Below, piece after piece: positions 53,244 through 63,764 of a DNA stretch of 64,000 nucleotides; the first letter of the stretch is position 1, and the number at the start of each line of letters is the position of its first letter. The translations under genes and the position numbers were made by a program. Location: NCBI RefSeq assembly GCF_947501785.1, contig NZ_CANMXB010000001.1, positions 1,054,001-1,118,000 on the forward strand, written 5' to 3'. The notes under the pieces were generated by a model, which did not search any database, was not told the DNA's origin, and saw only the letters and a program-made list of their open reading frames with translations. Source of the DNA: an uncultured Litoreibacter sp. Lineage in GTDB: Bacteria; Pseudomonadota; Alphaproteobacteria; Rhodobacterales; Rhodobacteraceae.

Positions 53244-54542
53244 ATGACACGTATTCGACATATCTCACGCATGACGCTGGCCGCGGGCCTGATGGTGTTG
53301 GTCGCCCTCGCCGCCTTGCCTGCCGCGGCGCAGAGCCTGTTCGGCACCGCAATCACCGTCAATGAGATGGTGATCACCCAATATGAGATCGACCAACGCG
53401 CCCGCTTCCTGACGCTGCTGCGCGCGCCCGGCGACCCGGTGGAACAGGCCCGCGAAGGTCTGATCGAGGACCGGCTGCGCCTCAGCGAAACCCGCCGTGC
53501 GGGCATTAACCCGTCGCCAGAGGAAATTCAGGAAGGCCTGGAGGAGTTTGCTGGCCGCGCAAACCTGACTGCTGACCAATTCATTCAGGCCATCGGGCAA
53601 GCCGGGGTCGCCGCCGAAACCTTCCGGGATTTTGTCGCGGCCGGATTGGCGTGGCGAACCTTTGTGCAAGGCCGTTTCGGGCCGCGGTCGCAGGTCTCGG
53701 ACGCCGAGGTCGACCGCGCCCTGTCGCAATCCACCAACACCCGTGGTTCTGTGCGCATCTTGCTGTCTGAAATCATCGTTCCCGCCGCCGGCCCGAACGA
53801 GGCGCGCAACCGCGCGCTGATCCAGCGCCTGTCGGAAACGCTGAAGACCACCGGTGCCTTTGCGGCGGCTGCGCGGCGCTATTCTGCCGCGCCAACCCGT
53901 GGTCGGGGTGGCCGCCTGGACTGGTTGCCCATCGGGCAGGTCCCGCCCGCGCTGCGCGCCGCCGTCCTGGTGCTGGAACCCGGCGAGGTGACCGACCCAA
54001 TCAACCTTGGTCCCGGCATCGGCATCTTCCAGCTGCGCGACCTTGAAGAAACCGAGGGCGACGCCCCCGACACGCTGGCGCTGGAATATGTCAAGATCCT
54101 GATCCCTGGCGGAGACAGCGAACAGGCGCGCGCCGAGGCCCAAAAGCTGCGGGACAATTACGACACATGCGACGACCTCTATAAGCCCGCGCAGTCCCTG
54201 CCGCCTGAGTATTTTGAGCGGGTGACCCAAGCCGCGGACGAGGTCCCCGGCGACATTGCGCTGGAGATGGCCAAGCTGGACGACAACGAAGTCTCCAGCA
54301 CGCTGACCCGTCAGAACGGGGCGTTCAAGGTCTACCTTATGTTGTGCGGGCGCACGCTGGATATCCTCGCCGATGACGAGGGCGAGCCGGAGCTGGACGA
54401 AAACGGCGACCCGTTGCCGGTGGTGGACGAGCGCGACCAGACCCGTCAGCAGCTGTTCCAACAACGCCTGGCCTCCTACGCCGATAGCTATCTCGAAGAG
54501 CTGCGCGCGGATGCCATTATCGTCGATAACAGCACGCAATGA
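53244..54542 (+). CDS. surA: SurA-type periplasmic peptidyl-prolyl isomerase/chaperone
   Basis: A 432-residue exported protein with a signal peptide ending PAAAQS. The N-terminal chaperone part is helical (INPSPEEIQEGLEEFAGRANLTADQFIQAIG), followed by a parvulin domain with VRILLSEIIVPA, AARRYSAAPTRGRGGRLDWLP and PGEVTDPI, and a second, more diverged parvulin-like domain. SurA escorts outer-membrane proteins such as LptD, so its place right after lptD is functionally coherent. The stop overlaps the pdxA start. Confidence 0.92.
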   Translation: MTRIRHISRMTLAAGLMVLVALAALPAAAQSLFGTAITVNEMVITQYEIDQRARFLTLLRAPGDPVEQAREGLIEDRLRLSETRRAGINPSPEEIQEGLEEFAGRANLTADQFIQAIGQAGVAAETFRDFVAAGLAWRTFVQGRFGPRSQVSDAEVDRALSQSTNTRGSVRILLSEIIVPAAGPNEARNRALIQRLSETLKTTGAFAAAARRYSAAPTRGRGGRLDWLPIGQVPPALRAAVLVLEPGEVTDPINLGPGIGIFQLRDLEETEGDAPDTLALEYVKILIPGGDSEQARAEAQKLRDNYDTCDDLYKPAQSLPPEYFERVTQAADEVPGDIALEMAKLDDNEVSSTLTRQNGAFKVYLMLCGRTLDILADDEGEPELDENGDPLPVVDERDQTRQQLFQQRLASYADSYLEELRADAIIVDNSTQ

Positions 54543-55495
54543 CCCCGATCTGCCTGACCTGCGGGGAGCCCGCCGGCGTCGGGCTGGAAATTGCCCGGAA
54601 GGCTTGGAACGCGCTCGGCGCGGAGGTGCCGTTCTTTCTGTTGGGTGACCGCCGTCATGTCGACGGCGACGTACAAGTGATCGAGGCCGCCAGCGAGACC
54701 GACCCGGCCGGCCCGCTCCCCCTCATCCACCATGAGTTTGCGGGGGACGCGACCCCCGGCCAGCCAGACCCCAAAAACGCGCAAGGCGTGATCGACGTGA
54801 TCGCGCGCGGAGTGGAGCTGGTGAAGGCCGGCGAGGCGTCGGCCCTATGCACCCTGCCCATCCACAAGAAGGCGCTGAAGGACGGGGCCGGCTTCGCTTT
54901 TCCCGGCCATACAGAGTACCTGGCGCATCTCGATGGCAAAGACACTGTGGTGATGATGCTGGCCTGCCCCGACCTGCGCGTGGTGCCCGTCACGATTCAC
55001 ATCGCCCTTGCCGACGTGCCGAAGGCGTTGACACCCAAGTTGCTGTCCGAGACTCTCGAGATCACCCAAAGCGCGTTGCAACGCGACTTTGGCGTTCCGG
55101 CCCCCCGCCTGTCGGTCTGCGGGCTGAACCCACATGCCGGCGAAGGCGGCGCGATGGGGCAAGAGGAGCTGGCCTGGATCAGCGATTGCATCGCGGAATT
55201 GGCAAAAGGCGGCATGAACGTCACCGGCCCCTGGCCCGCCGACACCATGTTCCATGCTGCCGCGCGGGATGGCTACGATGTGGCCGTGGCGATGTATCAC
55301 GACCAGGCCCTGATCCCGATCAAGACGATTGATTTTGCAGGTGGGGTGAACGTGACGCTGGGGTTGGATTTCATCCGAACCTCGCCCGACCACGGCACGG
55401 CGTTTGATATTGCCGGCAAGGGTCTGGCAGACCCCACCTCGACCATCGCCGCGCTGCGCATGGCGCAGGACATGGTGTCGGCCCGCACGACATGA
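54539..55495 (+). CDS. pdxA: 4-hydroxythreonine-4-phosphate dehydrogenase
   Basis: A 318-residue NAD-dependent enzyme of pyridoxal phosphate synthesis. Motifs: [13 protein letters not shown] at the start, [24 protein letters not shown], and [16 protein letters not shown], which hold the metal and substrate ligands. The ATG overlaps the surA stop (ATGA), in the usual surA-pdxA-rsmA order. Confidence 0.95.
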   Translation: MTPICLTCGEPAGVGLEIARKAWNALGAEVPFFLLGDRRHVDGDVQVIEAASETDPAGPLPLIHHEFAGDATPGQPDPKNAQGVIDVIARGVELVKAGEASALCTLPIHKKALKDGAGFAFPGHTEYLAHLDGKDTVVMMLACPDLRVVPVTIHIALADVPKALTPKLLSETLEITQSALQRDFGVPAPRLSVCGLNPHAGEGGAMGQEELAWISDCIAELAKGGMNVTGPWPADTMFHAAARDGYDVAVAMYHDQALIPIKTIDFAGGVNVTLGLDFIRTSPDHGTAFDIAGKGLADPTSTIAALRMAQDMVSARTT

Positions 55496-55523
55496 GTATT
55501 TTTGCCAAAACGAAGCCGCACCC

Positions 55524-56357
55524 ATGGCGCAGATAGACGGGCTGCCGCCCCTTTCCGATGTGATCCGGACGCATGAGCTTTCCGCCAAGAAGAGCCTGGG
55601 GCAGAACTTCCTGCTGGATCTCAACCTGACCGCCAAGATCGCGCGACAGGCGGGGGATTTGTCGGGCTGCGACGTGCTGGAGGTGGGCCCCGGCCCCGGC
55701 GGGTTGACGCGCGGATTGTTGGCCGAGGGCGCGCGCCGCGTGCTGGCCATTGAGAAAGACGCCCGCTGCCTGCCCGCGCTGGACGAGATTGCGCAGGCCT
55801 ATCCCGGCCAACTGCTGGTGATAAATGGTGACGCGCTGGACGTGGACCCGCTGGCGCATTTGACGCCGCCGATCCGCGTGGCAGCCAACCTGCCCTACAA
55901 TGTCGGCACCGAGCTGCTGGTGCGCTGGTTGACGCCCAAAGCGTGGCCGCCATTTTGGCAGAGCCTGACGCTGATGTTTCAACGCGAAGTGGCGAACCGC
56001 ATCGTCGCCACGCCCGGCAGCAAGGCCTATGGCCGGCTGGCCGTGTTGGCACAGTGGCGCAGCGATCCGCGTATTGTGATGGAACTGCCGCCCGAGGCCT
56101 TCGTCCCCGCCCCGAAAGTGCATTCTGCGGTGGTACATCTGGATGCGCTGCCCACCCCCAGGTTCGACGCCGACCCTGCCAAGCTGAACCGTGTGGTGGC
56201 GACCGCCTTCAACCAGAGGCGCAAGATGCTACGTTCCGCTTTGAAGGGGATGGCCCCCGATATCGAGGACAGGCTGCTGGCCGCCGGGCTAAAGCCAACG
56301 GAACGCGCCGAGCAGGTCCCCCTCGAGGGGTTTTGCGCCTTGGCCCGTCAGTTCTAA
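55524..56357 (+). CDS. rsmA: 16S rRNA dimethyladenosine transferase
   Basis: A 277-residue methyltransferase that dimethylates two adjacent adenines in the 3'-end hairpin of 16S r[17 protein letters not shown] is the conserved start, SAM motif I is [15 protein letters not shown], and the catalytic motif IV is NLPYNVGT. The C-terminal helical domain includes [14 protein letters not shown]. The ATG at 55524 starts 28 bases after pdxA. Confidence 0.96.
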   Translation: MAQIDGLPPLSDVIRTHELSAKKSLGQNFLLDLNLTAKIARQAGDLSGCDVLEVGPGPGGLTRGLLAEGARRVLAIEKDARCLPALDEIAQAYPGQLLVINGDALDVDPLAHLTPPIRVAANLPYNVGTELLVRWLTPKAWPPFWQSLTLMFQREVANRIVATPGSKAYGRLAVLAQWRSDPRIVMELPPEAFVPAPKVHSAVVHLDALPTPRFDADPAKLNRVVATAFNQRRKMLRSALKGMAPDIEDRLLAAGLKPTERAEQVPLEGFCALARQF

Positions 56358-56364
56358 GGGTATC

Positions 56365-56976
56365 TTATTCCGCCGCTGACTGGTCATCGGCTGCGGGGGC
56401 CTCAGCCGCTGGCTTTGGCTTGCGGGTCCGAGGCTTGCGGGCGGGCTTTGGCGCCGCCTCCACCGTTTCCACCAAACCGCTATCCTCAGCGCCGCCCATA
56501 TCAATCACATCGGGCTGGTCGCCGCCGCCAAGAACGCGCTCCAGACCGTCACGGTCGCCGTCCTGACGCGGCTTGCGCTCGCGGCGCGGTTTGTCCTGCT
56601 TGGGTTGGTCGCCGCCGGTGTTCTGGCCGGCCTGATCCTGTTTGTTTTGTTGGTGCTGGGCATCGCGCTGCTGGCGCTCGCGCTGCGCGGCTTGCTGCGC
56701 TTCATGCGCCTCCCGCTTGGCTTCCTGTTCCTTCATCGCATCGGCCAGCATGCGGGCGTAATGTTCGGCATGCTGCTGGAAGTTTTCCGCCGCCACCCGG
56801 TCGCCCGACAACTGCGCGTCGCGGTGCAGCTGTTGGTATTTCTCGATGATCTGCTGCGGGGTGCCGCGCACCTTACCCTCGGGGCCGGAGCTGTCAAACA
56901 CCCGGTTCACGATGTTCACATTGGAGCGGTTGTTGTTACGGTTCTTGCCGCGCGAGCGGGATTTCTGAGATCTCAT
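56365..56976 (-). CDS. DUF4167 family protein
   Basis: A 203-residue protein typical of alphaproteobacteria. The N-terminus is Arg/Asn-rich (RSQKSRSRGKNRNNNRS), and the DUF4167 domain covers about residues 20-85 with VFDSSGPEGKVRGTPQQIIEKYQQLHRDAQLSGDRVAAENFQQHAEHYARML. A disordered, Gln-, Lys- and acid-rich tail follows. RNA binding is suggested by composition only. It lies downstream of prmC on the same strand, with about 190 bases between them. Confidence 0.92.
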   Translation of the reverse strand: MRSQKSRSRGKNRNNNRSNVNIVNRVFDSSGPEGKVRGTPQQIIEKYQQLHRDAQLSGDRVAAENFQQHAEHYARMLADAMKEQEAKREAHEAQQAAQRERQQRDAQHQQNKQDQAGQNTGGDQPKQDKPRRERKPRQDGDRDGLERVLGGGDQPDVIDMGGAEDSGLVETVEAAPKPARKPRTRKPKPAAEAPAADDQSAAE

Positions 56977-57006
56977 GTGGGTTGGGTTCCAGCCTAGTTA
57001 AGCAGC

Positions 57007-57076
57007 GGTCTTTCCTACGATCCTCTCCGCTTCTATACGCGGCGTCCCCATGACTTAGGATCGAGACCTTATTTTT
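57007..57076 (+). ncRNA. Structured element between prmC and DUF4167
   Basis: GGTCT and CGATCC at 57007-57023 pair with GGATCG-AGACC at 57058-57068. An inner CCGC/GCGG stem lies between them, and TTATTTTT follows at 57069-57076. On the plus strand this could be a small RNA end or terminator; on the minus strand it would be a hairpin in the DUF4167 leader. No known RNA family was recognised. Confidence 0.35.
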
Positions 57077-57168
57077 GGCTTAAGCGTAAGGGGCACCGAG
57101 GCGCCTTCGTCTTACTAACGGTAGTAAAACAACGCGCAGAGGCATTTTGCAAGCGGATTCGACATGGG

Positions 57169-57990
57169 CTAGCGCAAAACCGCCCGCACAACGCGGTCTT
57201 TGCCGTTTATGTCTGGCAAAACGCTGATATCCGTGAATCCCGCCTGATCATACAGCTCGCTGACCGCCTGTCCCTGATCATAGCCTATTTCCACCATCAG
57301 CGCGCCGCCCGCGTTCAGGTAATCCGGTGCGCCTGCCGTGATGATGCGGTAGGACGCCAGCCCGTCGCCTCCGGGCGTCAGCGCGATTTTTGGCTCAAAT
57401 TCTTTGACCTCTGGTTGCAGCGCGTCAAATGCCTCGGCCGTGATGTAGGGCGGGTTGGAGACGATCAGATCAAAGCGTCCGTCAACTTGGTCAAACCAGT
57501 CGCTCTCTACCAGCCGCGCCCGATCCGCCACACCGATCTTTTCGGCGTTGCGCGACGCCACATCCAACGCCGCTGCGGAAATGTCGGTGCCCACACCCTG
57601 CGCGCCCGGCTTGGCAGCCAGCAGGGACAACAAGATGCAGCCAGAGCCGGTGCCCAGATCGAGTACCGTTTCGAAGTCGCACCAGCGGGCCTCATCCACC
57701 AGCGCTTCGGTGTCCGGGCGCGGGTCCAATACGTCTGACGTTACGATGAACTCATGCTCATAAAAGGCCCGCCTCTGTGTGATGTGGCTCACCGGTTCGC
57801 GCTGCACCCGGCGCTGCACCATGCGCGCGAAATCAGCGGCCATCTCATCTGGCAATGTGTCCACCGCGGCGGAGCGCCCGTCACAGGCCGCTTCCATCAA
57901 CGCGCTCGCATCAATCTGTGGGGTCGGCACACCTGCCAGTTCCAGCCGCCGTACCGCGTCGCGGAAGGCTGCGCGCACCTCAACGCTCAT
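57169..57990 (-). CDS. prmC: Peptide chain release factor glutamine methyltransferase
   Basis: A 273-residue methyltransferase that methylates the GGQ glutamine of RF1 and RF2. A helical N-terminal domain (1-85) precedes the Rossmann domain with SAM motif [13 protein letters not shown] and the catalytic SNPPYI. The start overlaps the prfA stop (ATGA), so the enzyme is made with its substrate. Confidence 0.95.
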   Translation of the reverse strand: MSVEVRAAFRDAVRRLELAGVPTPQIDASALMEAACDGRSAAVDTLPDEMAADFARMVQRRVQREPVSHITQRRAFYEHEFIVTSDVLDPRPDTEALVDEARWCDFETVLDLGTGSGCILLSLLAAKPGAQGVGTDISAAALDVASRNAEKIGVADRARLVESDWFDQVDGRFDLIVSNPPYITAEAFDALQPEVKEFEPKIALTPGGDGLASYRIITAGAPDYLNAGGALMVEIGYDQGQAVSELYDQAGFTDISVLPDINGKDRVVRAVLR

Positions 57991-59039
57991 AACCCTTCAT
58001 CGGCCAGCAACTGCGCCTGCGCGTCCGCCGTCAGCGCGTCGATGATTTCGTCCAGGTCGCCCTGCATCACCTGATCGAGCTTGTACAATGTCAGGTTGAT
58101 CCGGTGGTCAGACATGCGGCCCTGCGGGAAATTGTACGTCCGGATCCGTTCCGACCGGTCGCCCGATCCCACCTGCGCCTTGCGGTCGGCTGAGCGGGCG
58201 TCGTCGATCTTCTGCCGCTCCAGGTCGTAAAGCCGGGCACGCAGCACCTGCATGGCGATCTCGCGATTGCGGTGCTGCGATTTCTCAGAGCTCACCACGA
58301 TGATCCCCGTCGGGATATGCGTAATCCGCACCGCCGAATCCGTGGTGTTGACGTGCTGCCCCCCCGCGCCCGAGGCCCGCATGGTATCAATGCGAATATC
58401 CGTGCCGGGGATGTCGATATCCACCTCTTCGGCCTCTGGCAGCACGGCAACCGTGGCCGCTGAGGTATGCACCCGCCCGCCACTTTCGGTCACCGGCACG
58501 CGCTGCACACGGTGCACGCCGCTTTCATATTTCAGCCGCGCAAATACGCCCTGCCCTTTGACATGCGCGGTGACTTCCTTGATGCCACCGAGCTCACTTT
58601 CGGCCATCTCGATGATGTCGAATGTCCATCCCTTATCTTCGGCGTAACGGCGGTACATATTCAGCAAATCACCGGCAAACAAAGCCGCCTCGTCGCCGCC
58701 CGTTCCGGGCCGTATCTCAATCATCGCGGGCTTGGCGTCGGCGGCATCCTTGGGCAGCAGGGCCAAACGGATCGAGGCCTCGGCATCGGGCAGTTGCGCT
58801 TTCAGCTCTGCCAGCTCTTCTTCCGCCAACTCTTTCATCTCAGGGTCGGCCAGCATGGCCTCAGCCGCCTCGATCCCCTCGGTGATCGCGCGAAACGCAG
58901 CCACTTCTTCTGCGACCGGCTTCAGTTCGGCATATTCGCGGCTCAGCGCGGCAATATCGTCGGTCTCGCCCGAGGCCAATTTTGCCTCAAGGAATTCAAA
59001 TCGTTGCGTAATCTGGGCGAGTTTTTCTATAGCTACCAT
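57987..59039 (-). CDS. prfA: Peptide chain release factor 1
   Basis: RF1, about 350 residues, which ends translation at UAA and UAG. The codon-recognition tripeptide PVT is visible in [15 protein letters not shown], and the GGQ loop in [17 protein letters not shown]. The ATG at 59039 ([12 protein letters not shown]) is preferred; an in-frame start eight codons upstream lacks a ribosome site. It is cotranscribed with prmC. Confidence 0.96.
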   Translation of the reverse strand: MVAIEKLAQITQRFEFLEAKLASGETDDIAALSREYAELKPVAEEVAAFRAITEGIEAAEAMLADPEMKELAEEELAELKAQLPDAEASIRLALLPKDAADAKPAMIEIRPGTGGDEAALFAGDLLNMYRRYAEDKGWTFDIIEMAESELGGIKEVTAHVKGQGVFARLKYESGVHRVQRVPVTESGGRVHTSAATVAVLPEAEEVDIDIPGTDIRIDTMRASGAGGQHVNTTDSAVRITHIPTGIIVVSSEKSQHRNREIAMQVLRARLYDLERQKIDDARSADRKAQVGSGDRSERIRTYNFPQGRMSDHRINLTLYKLDQVMQGDLDEIIDALTADAQAQLLADEGL

Positions 59040-59092
59040 GGCTACGTGCTGCCCGATTGGCACGAGGGCGTCAACTGTGCTAATCTGGCCCC

Positions 59093-59326
59093 ATGAAGAA
59101 GATCACGCTGATATTGGCGCTTCTGAGCGCCGGCTTAACAACCCAATCCGTGGCACAGGCGCGCAAGACTGTGGATTGTTATTGCACCGACAAATCGGGC
59201 GCGCGGGTTGAACTGGGCCAGACACGCTGCATGAATGTGGGTGGGCGCGTTTTCATGGCCCGCTGCGAGATGTCGCTGAACGTGCCGATGTGGCGCGAGC
59301 AGGAAAGCAGCTGCCTTACCGGCTAA
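59093..59326 (+). CDS. Small exported cysteine-containing protein
   Basis: A 77-residue protein with a signal peptide (about 1-22, ending SVAQA) and a mature part of about 55 residues carrying five cysteines (DCYC, TRC, ARC, SSC). This suggests disulfides or metal binding in the periplasm. I do not recognise a named family. It diverges from prfA, and its 3' end overlaps the convergent DUF1499 gene by 11 bases. Confidence 0.7.
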   Translation: MKKITLILALLSAGLTTQSVAQARKTVDCYCTDKSGARVELGQTRCMNVGGRVFMARCEMSLNVPMWREQESSCLTG

Positions 59327-59771
59327 GCTGCGCCAACCAGTCTTCCACGCGGGCGCGGTTGACGCCCATATCCATCTGCCCGTAGCGCAGCCGCGACAGG
59401 ACGATCAAGCTTGATTTGCCCTCCCCGGCCTCAACTACCTTGACCGAGGCGATGTCGGGGAACCCCCAAAGCGCGGAGCGCGCGACGTAACTGGCATAGC
59501 CGTCAGCCAATTCCCCCGCCAACTTCTCGGTGCGCGGGGTCGACAGGATCACCGCCTCAACCCTCAAAGCCAAAGCCGACGCGTCCATCTCATAGACGGG
59601 CGGCTCAATATCACCACCGGCGCGCAACAGCACATGCCCCGGAACGCCGGGCCGTTCAGCGGTTTCTGGGTCTATATGCAAACTGGCTGTATCGAGCGGC
59701 TTGGTGCGCACAAAATAGGCGCCCGCCAAAAACCCGATGACCAAAATCGCCAGCACCGACTTCCAGATCAC
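59316..59771 (-). CDS. DUF1499 family membrane-anchored protein
   Basis: A 151-residue protein starting with GTG after GGAAGGA. An N-terminal helix (about 3-21) anchors it, and the DUF1499 domain includes YASYVARSALWGFPDIASVKVVE and LIVLSRLRYGQMDMGVNRARVEDWL, the last being the family signature. Function unknown. It lies about 90 bases downstream of ispG on the same strand. Confidence 0.85.
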   Translation of the reverse strand: MIWKSVLAILVIGFLAGAYFVRTKPLDTASLHIDPETAERPGVPGHVLLRAGGDIEPPVYEMDASALALRVEAVILSTPRTEKLAGELADGYASYVARSALWGFPDIASVKVVEAGEGKSSLIVLSRLRYGQMDMGVNRARVEDWLAQLSR

Positions 59772-59812
59772 GTCCCGTCCTTCCCACGTTCAAAGATACC
59801 GGCGCCGGAGGC

Positions 59813-59860
59813 AAAACTCTTCGACCGAAGAGTTTTCAAGAATTTTCGTAGAAAATTCTT
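59813..59860. repeat. Tandem hairpins after ispG
   Basis: AAAACTCTTCG/CGAAGAGTTTT at 59813-59836 and AAGAATTTTC/GAAAATTCTT at 59838-59860, just past the ispG stop. The second matches the hairpin after ndk at 42716-42738 in both arms. They may stop or protect the ispG transcript. Confidence 0.65.
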
Positions 59861-59861
59861 C

Positions 59862-60989
59862 CTACTCCGCTGCCACGTCCGCCTCGGCGTCCAACTGCGC
59901 CGCACGCTGCTCAACCAGTCCCACGATGTGGTCCACCATGCCTTCGTTGCTTTGCTTGTGGTCCTGCTTGCCCGCCATGTAGATCATACCCGACCCCGCG
60001 CCGCCGCCGGTGAAGCCGACATCGGTCATCAACGCTTCGCCCGGCCCGTTGACCACGCAGCCAATGATCGACAACGACATCGGGGTCTTGATGTGCTCCA
60101 GACGCTTTTCCAGCTCAGCCACGGTGGCGATCACGTCAAAGCCCTGCCGGGCGCAGCTGGGGCAGGAAATGATGTTCACACCGCGGTGCCGCAGCCCAAG
60201 GGATTTCAGGATTTCATAGCCGACTTTTACTTCTTCGACCGGGTCAGCCGACAGGGAAACGCGGATCGTGTCGCCTATGCCCATCCACAACAAATTTCCA
60301 AGCCCAATGGCGGATTTGATCGTGCCCGAGACCAGCCCACCCGCTTCCGTGATGCCCAGATGGATCGGCGCGTCCGTGGCCTCAGCCAGCCCTTGATAGG
60401 CCGCCGCCGCCAGAAACACGTCTGAGGCCTTGCAGCTGATCTTGTACTCTTGGAAATCGTTGTCTTCGAGAATGCGGATATGGTCGAGCCCGCTCTCGAT
60501 CATCGCCTCGGGGCATGGCTCGGCATATTTGTCCAGCAGATGCTTTTCCAGCGACCCCGCATTCACACCAATGCGGATCGAACAGCCATGATCCTTTGCG
60601 GCCTTGATCACCTCGCGCACCCGGCTGGCGTCGCCAATGTTGCCGGGGTTGATGCGCAAGCAGGACGCCCCGGATTCAGCCGCCTCAATCGCGCGTTTGT
60701 AGTGGAAATGGATATCCGCCACGATCGGCACCGGGCTTTCGGCGCAAATCTCTTTCAACGCGCGGGCCGAGGCCTCGTCTGGCGCTGACACCCGCACAAT
60801 GTCGGCCCCGGCTTCGGCGCAAGCCTGAACCTGTTCGATGGTCGCCTTGATGTCGGTGGTGATGGTGTTTGTCATCGTCTGCACGGTGATCGGCGCGTCC
60901 CCGCCCACGGGGACGTTGCCGACCATGATCTGGCGCGATTTCCGGCGGTCGATCTGGCGCCAAGGGCGGATAGAATGAAGTGATGACAT
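59862..60989 (-). CDS. ispG: 4-hydroxy-3-methylbut-2-enyl diphosphate synthase
   Basis: A 375-residue iron-sulfur enzyme (GcpE) of the MEP isoprenoid pathway. The TIM-barrel domain begins [26 protein letters not shown]. The C-terminal [4Fe-4S] domain has [13 protein letters not shown] and [14 protein letters not shown], providing three cysteines and the glutamate ligand. It follows the rodZ-like gene on the same strand after about 85 bases, a frequent arrangement. Confidence 0.96.
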   Translation of the reverse strand: MSSLHSIRPWRQIDRRKSRQIMVGNVPVGGDAPITVQTMTNTITTDIKATIEQVQACAEAGADIVRVSAPDEASARALKEICAESPVPIVADIHFHYKRAIEAAESGASCLRINPGNIGDASRVREVIKAAKDHGCSIRIGVNAGSLEKHLLDKYAEPCPEAMIESGLDHIRILEDNDFQEYKISCKASDVFLAAAAYQGLAEATDAPIHLGITEAGGLVSGTIKSAIGLGNLLWMGIGDTIRVSLSADPVEEVKVGYEILKSLGLRHRGVNIISCPSCARQGFDVIATVAELEKRLEHIKTPMSLSIIGCVVNGPGEALMTDVGFTGGGAGSGMIYMAGKQDHKQSNEGMVDHIVGLVEQRAAQLDAEADVAAE

Positions 60990-61074
60990 CGCGTGAGGCC
61001 TGCAATTGCTGCGGTTGCACTAGATATAGGCCGCGCGGCCACGCCCCGCAATAAAACTGTCTGAAACGGTCAGA

Positions 61075-62295
61075 TTATTCCGAAGCGAGGGTCGGATCGG
61101 TGGCTGGCAGCGGGCTGGCGGCCATGGCGGTCAACACATCCGACAGCGCGGGGTCGGCGGTCAGGTCGGCCTCGGCATATGCGGTGGTGATCGCCTCGAC
61201 GCCCAAGGCCACGTTCTTGGCGACAGAGGTGCCGGGGCCGGCAGGCCCGTACGTCTTGCCCTGCACGTTGAAGAACAAGGAGCCTGAATTGCCTGCGCGC
61301 AGCAAAGGCTGTTCATCTGACTGCGGCAGCACGTAACGCTCCCCCGCGTCCAAAATCTTTTCAAACAGCACGGTGCCGTCGGCGGAGGCCACCCGCACCC
61401 AGGCCGGGCGCACCGCAAATAGCACGACGTCAGGCGAAGCTTCGGCAACAACCTGCGGTGTGGACGGCGCATCTACTGCGGTGCGGGCCAAGGTTCCGGC
61501 CACACGCCATCCGTCGGTGTTGTCGATCAGCGCGCCGTTGGCGTTCGGGTCCAGCGCGGCAATCGGGCCATCCCGTGCGGTCAACACAGGGGCCTCCAGC
61601 GCCTGCGGCCGGTACAACCGGTCCAACGCGTCGGTGGATGGCGCGGCAAATCCGGTTGACGCGTCTGCCACATCCACCTGGGCCGGGCCGGTTTGAAGGC
61701 TGTCAATCTCGGCAACGATGCCGGGCGCTTGTTCCACGGGGGCGAAATCGACCCGCTGTATTTCCTGCAGCACCGACCAGCCGCCGTACCCAATGACGCC
61801 GATCAAGGCCAACATGACCGAGATCGACCCGATGGCGCCCGGTTCAATGCGCGAAAACAACCCCTCGCCCACAGGTGCGTAGGGGGCAACGGGCTTCACA
61901 ATCAGGTCCTCGCCGGGCTGGCGGATTGCGGCTGATGCCGTCGCCGCCTTGGGCTTGGTGTTTGTGCCCGCCGAAAGTCCTTCGACGCCGGCAAAACCGG
62001 ACTCGATGCAGAAGCGTTCAAAGGCCCATTCCGGGTCCAGCCCGAGGAACCTGGCATAAGACCTCACGTAACCGGCGATGAACCCGGGCGTTTCAAAAAC
62101 CGACGGGTCGGCGTTTTCGACGGCTGAAATGTAGGTGGCTTTGATCTTGAGTTCGCGCTGCACGTCCAGCAGCGACTTGCCGAGCGTCGCCCGCTCGCCG
62201 CGCATGATGTCACCGAGCCTGAGATCGAACGCGTCAAAGCCGCGTTTCTCGTCTTCAGGTTCTTTGGTCTTACGATGTGACTTTCGCCCCAGCAT
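61075..62295 (-). CDS. RodZ-like helix-turn-helix membrane protein
   Basis: A 406-residue protein with an N-terminal cytoplasmic HTH domain (about 25-95, LGKSLLDVQRELKIKATYISAVEN), one membrane helix near 154-176, and a periplasmic part whose DUF4115 domain (about 285-350) contains RPAWVRVASADGTVLFEKIL. This matches RodZ, which links MreB to the elongation machinery and sets rod shape. The periplasmic linker is long and Ala/Asp-rich. It is upstream of ispG, as in many bacteria. Confidence 0.88.
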   Translation of the reverse strand: MLGRKSHRKTKEPEDEKRGFDAFDLRLGDIMRGERATLGKSLLDVQRELKIKATYISAVENADPSVFETPGFIAGYVRSYARFLGLDPEWAFERFCIESGFAGVEGLSAGTNTKPKAATASAAIRQPGEDLIVKPVAPYAPVGEGLFSRIEPGAIGSISVMLALIGVIGYGGWSVLQEIQRVDFAPVEQAPGIVAEIDSLQTGPAQVDVADASTGFAAPSTDALDRLYRPQALEAPVLTARDGPIAALDPNANGALIDNTDGWRVAGTLARTAVDAPSTPQVVAEASPDVVLFAVRPAWVRVASADGTVLFEKILDAGERYVLPQSDEQPLLRAGNSGSLFFNVQGKTYGPAGPGTSVAKNVALGVEAITTAYAEADLTADPALSDVLTAMAASPLPATDPTLASE

Positions 62296-62423
62296 CAGCG
62301 TCTGCCCGCTACTCTCAAGTGTGTACTTTTATCGTTCCCAGCAGAGCCGCGATTCGTCCCCAAGCGGCTCTATTTCCCAGCTACATACCACACTTACCCG
62401 TCACAATGCACGTGCGGAAAATC

Positions 62424-63647
62424 TTACCCGGCAATGTCGGCGCGATTTAGCGCACATTGCCCCCACAGCGCGTCCAACGCGGAAACAAGCGCGTCCACTT
62501 TTGCCGGATTGTGCACTGGCGATGGGGTAAAGCGCAGCCGCTCCGTACCGCGCGGAACCGTCGGGAAATTGATCGGTTGTACGTAGATGCCGTGCTCGTC
62601 CAGCAGCATGTCGGAGATCATCTTGCATTTCACCGGATCGCCCACATGGACCGGCACGATGTGGCTGCCATGGTCGATCAGCGGCAACCCCAACCCTTTG
62701 AGCCGAAGCTTCAAAGCCGCCGCGCCCTGCTGATGGGCCTCGCGCAGGGCGTGATCCGTTTTCAGATGTTTGACGCTGGCCGCGGCCCCCGCCGCAACCG
62801 CTGGCGGAAGCGACGTGGTGAAGATGAAGCCCGGCGCGTAAGACCTTATGGCGTCGCACATTTTGGCGGAGGCCGCGATGTAGCCCCCCATCACGCCGTA
62901 AGCTTTCGCCAGCGTGCCGTTGATGATGTCGATGCGGTCCATCAGGCCGTCGCGTTCCGCGACGCCGCCGCCTCGGGGGCCGTACATGCCGACCGCATGG
63001 ACCTCGTCACAATAGGTCAGCGCGCCGAACTCATCCGCCAAATCGCAAATCGCCTCGATCGGCCCAAAGTCGCCATCCATCGAATAGATCGATTCAAATG
63101 CGATCAGCTTTGGCGCGTTCGCCGGCAGCGCCTCCAGCTTGGCGCGCAGGTCATCCAGGTCATTGTGCTTGAACACCTGTTTCGCCCCGCCATTGCGGCG
63201 GATGCCCTCGATCATCGAGGCGTGGTTCAGGCTGTCGGACAGGATCACCAGCCCGGGAAACAGTTTGGGCAATGTCGATAACGTCGCGTCATTTGCGATG
63301 TAGGCCGAGGTGAACAGCAGCGCCGCTTGCTTCTGGTGCAAATCCGCCAGCTCCGCCTCAAGGCGTTTGTGGTACACGGTCGTGCCCGAGATGTTGCGCG
63401 TCCCGCCAGAACCTGCGCCGGTGGCGTCAAGCGCCTCGTGCATTGCGGCCAGAACGACCGGGTGCTGGCCCATGCCCAGATAGTCGTTGCCGCACCAGAT
63501 GGTCACATCGGTCTGGCTGCCGTCTTCGCGGGTCCAGACCGCGTCTGGATAATTCCCGCGCGACCGCTCCACGTCGATGAAAGTGCGGTAACGCCCTTCT
63601 TCATGCAGGCGGTTCAAGGCGGTGTCTAACGCGGTGTCGTAGCTCAT
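62424..63647 (-). CDS. hemA: 5-aminolevulinate synthase
   Basis: A 407-residue PLP enzyme that condenses glycine with succinyl-CoA, the first step of haem synthesis in alphaproteobacteria. Motifs: the glycine-rich [13 protein letters not shown], the PLP aspartate in [12 protein letters not shown], and the Schiff-base lysine in [13 protein letters not shown] near residue 248. The N-terminus [21 protein letters not shown] is typical. No FNR-type box was found in the 117 bases upstream. Confidence 0.96.
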   Translation of the reverse strand: MSYDTALDTALNRLHEEGRYRTFIDVERSRGNYPDAVWTREDGSQTDVTIWCGNDYLGMGQHPVVLAAMHEALDATGAGSGGTRNISGTTVYHKRLEAELADLHQKQAALLFTSAYIANDATLSTLPKLFPGLVILSDSLNHASMIEGIRRNGGAKQVFKHNDLDDLRAKLEALPANAPKLIAFESIYSMDGDFGPIEAICDLADEFGALTYCDEVHAVGMYGPRGGGVAERDGLMDRIDIINGTLAKAYGVMGGYIAASAKMCDAIRSYAPGFIFTTSLPPAVAAGAAASVKHLKTDHALREAHQQGAAALKLRLKGLGLPLIDHGSHIVPVHVGDPVKCKMISDMLLDEHGIYVQPINFPTVPRGTERLRFTPSPVHNPAKVDALVSALDALWGQCALNRADIAG

Positions 63648-63764
63648 ATCCGGCAGCCCTTAGAATCTTTGAAGTTCATATAGGCGCAAACCGGCCCCGG
63701 CGCGAAGCTACAATTTGACGCCCCCACGCAGACGTGAGTGCCGGCAGACCATCGGCCCGTAGCG

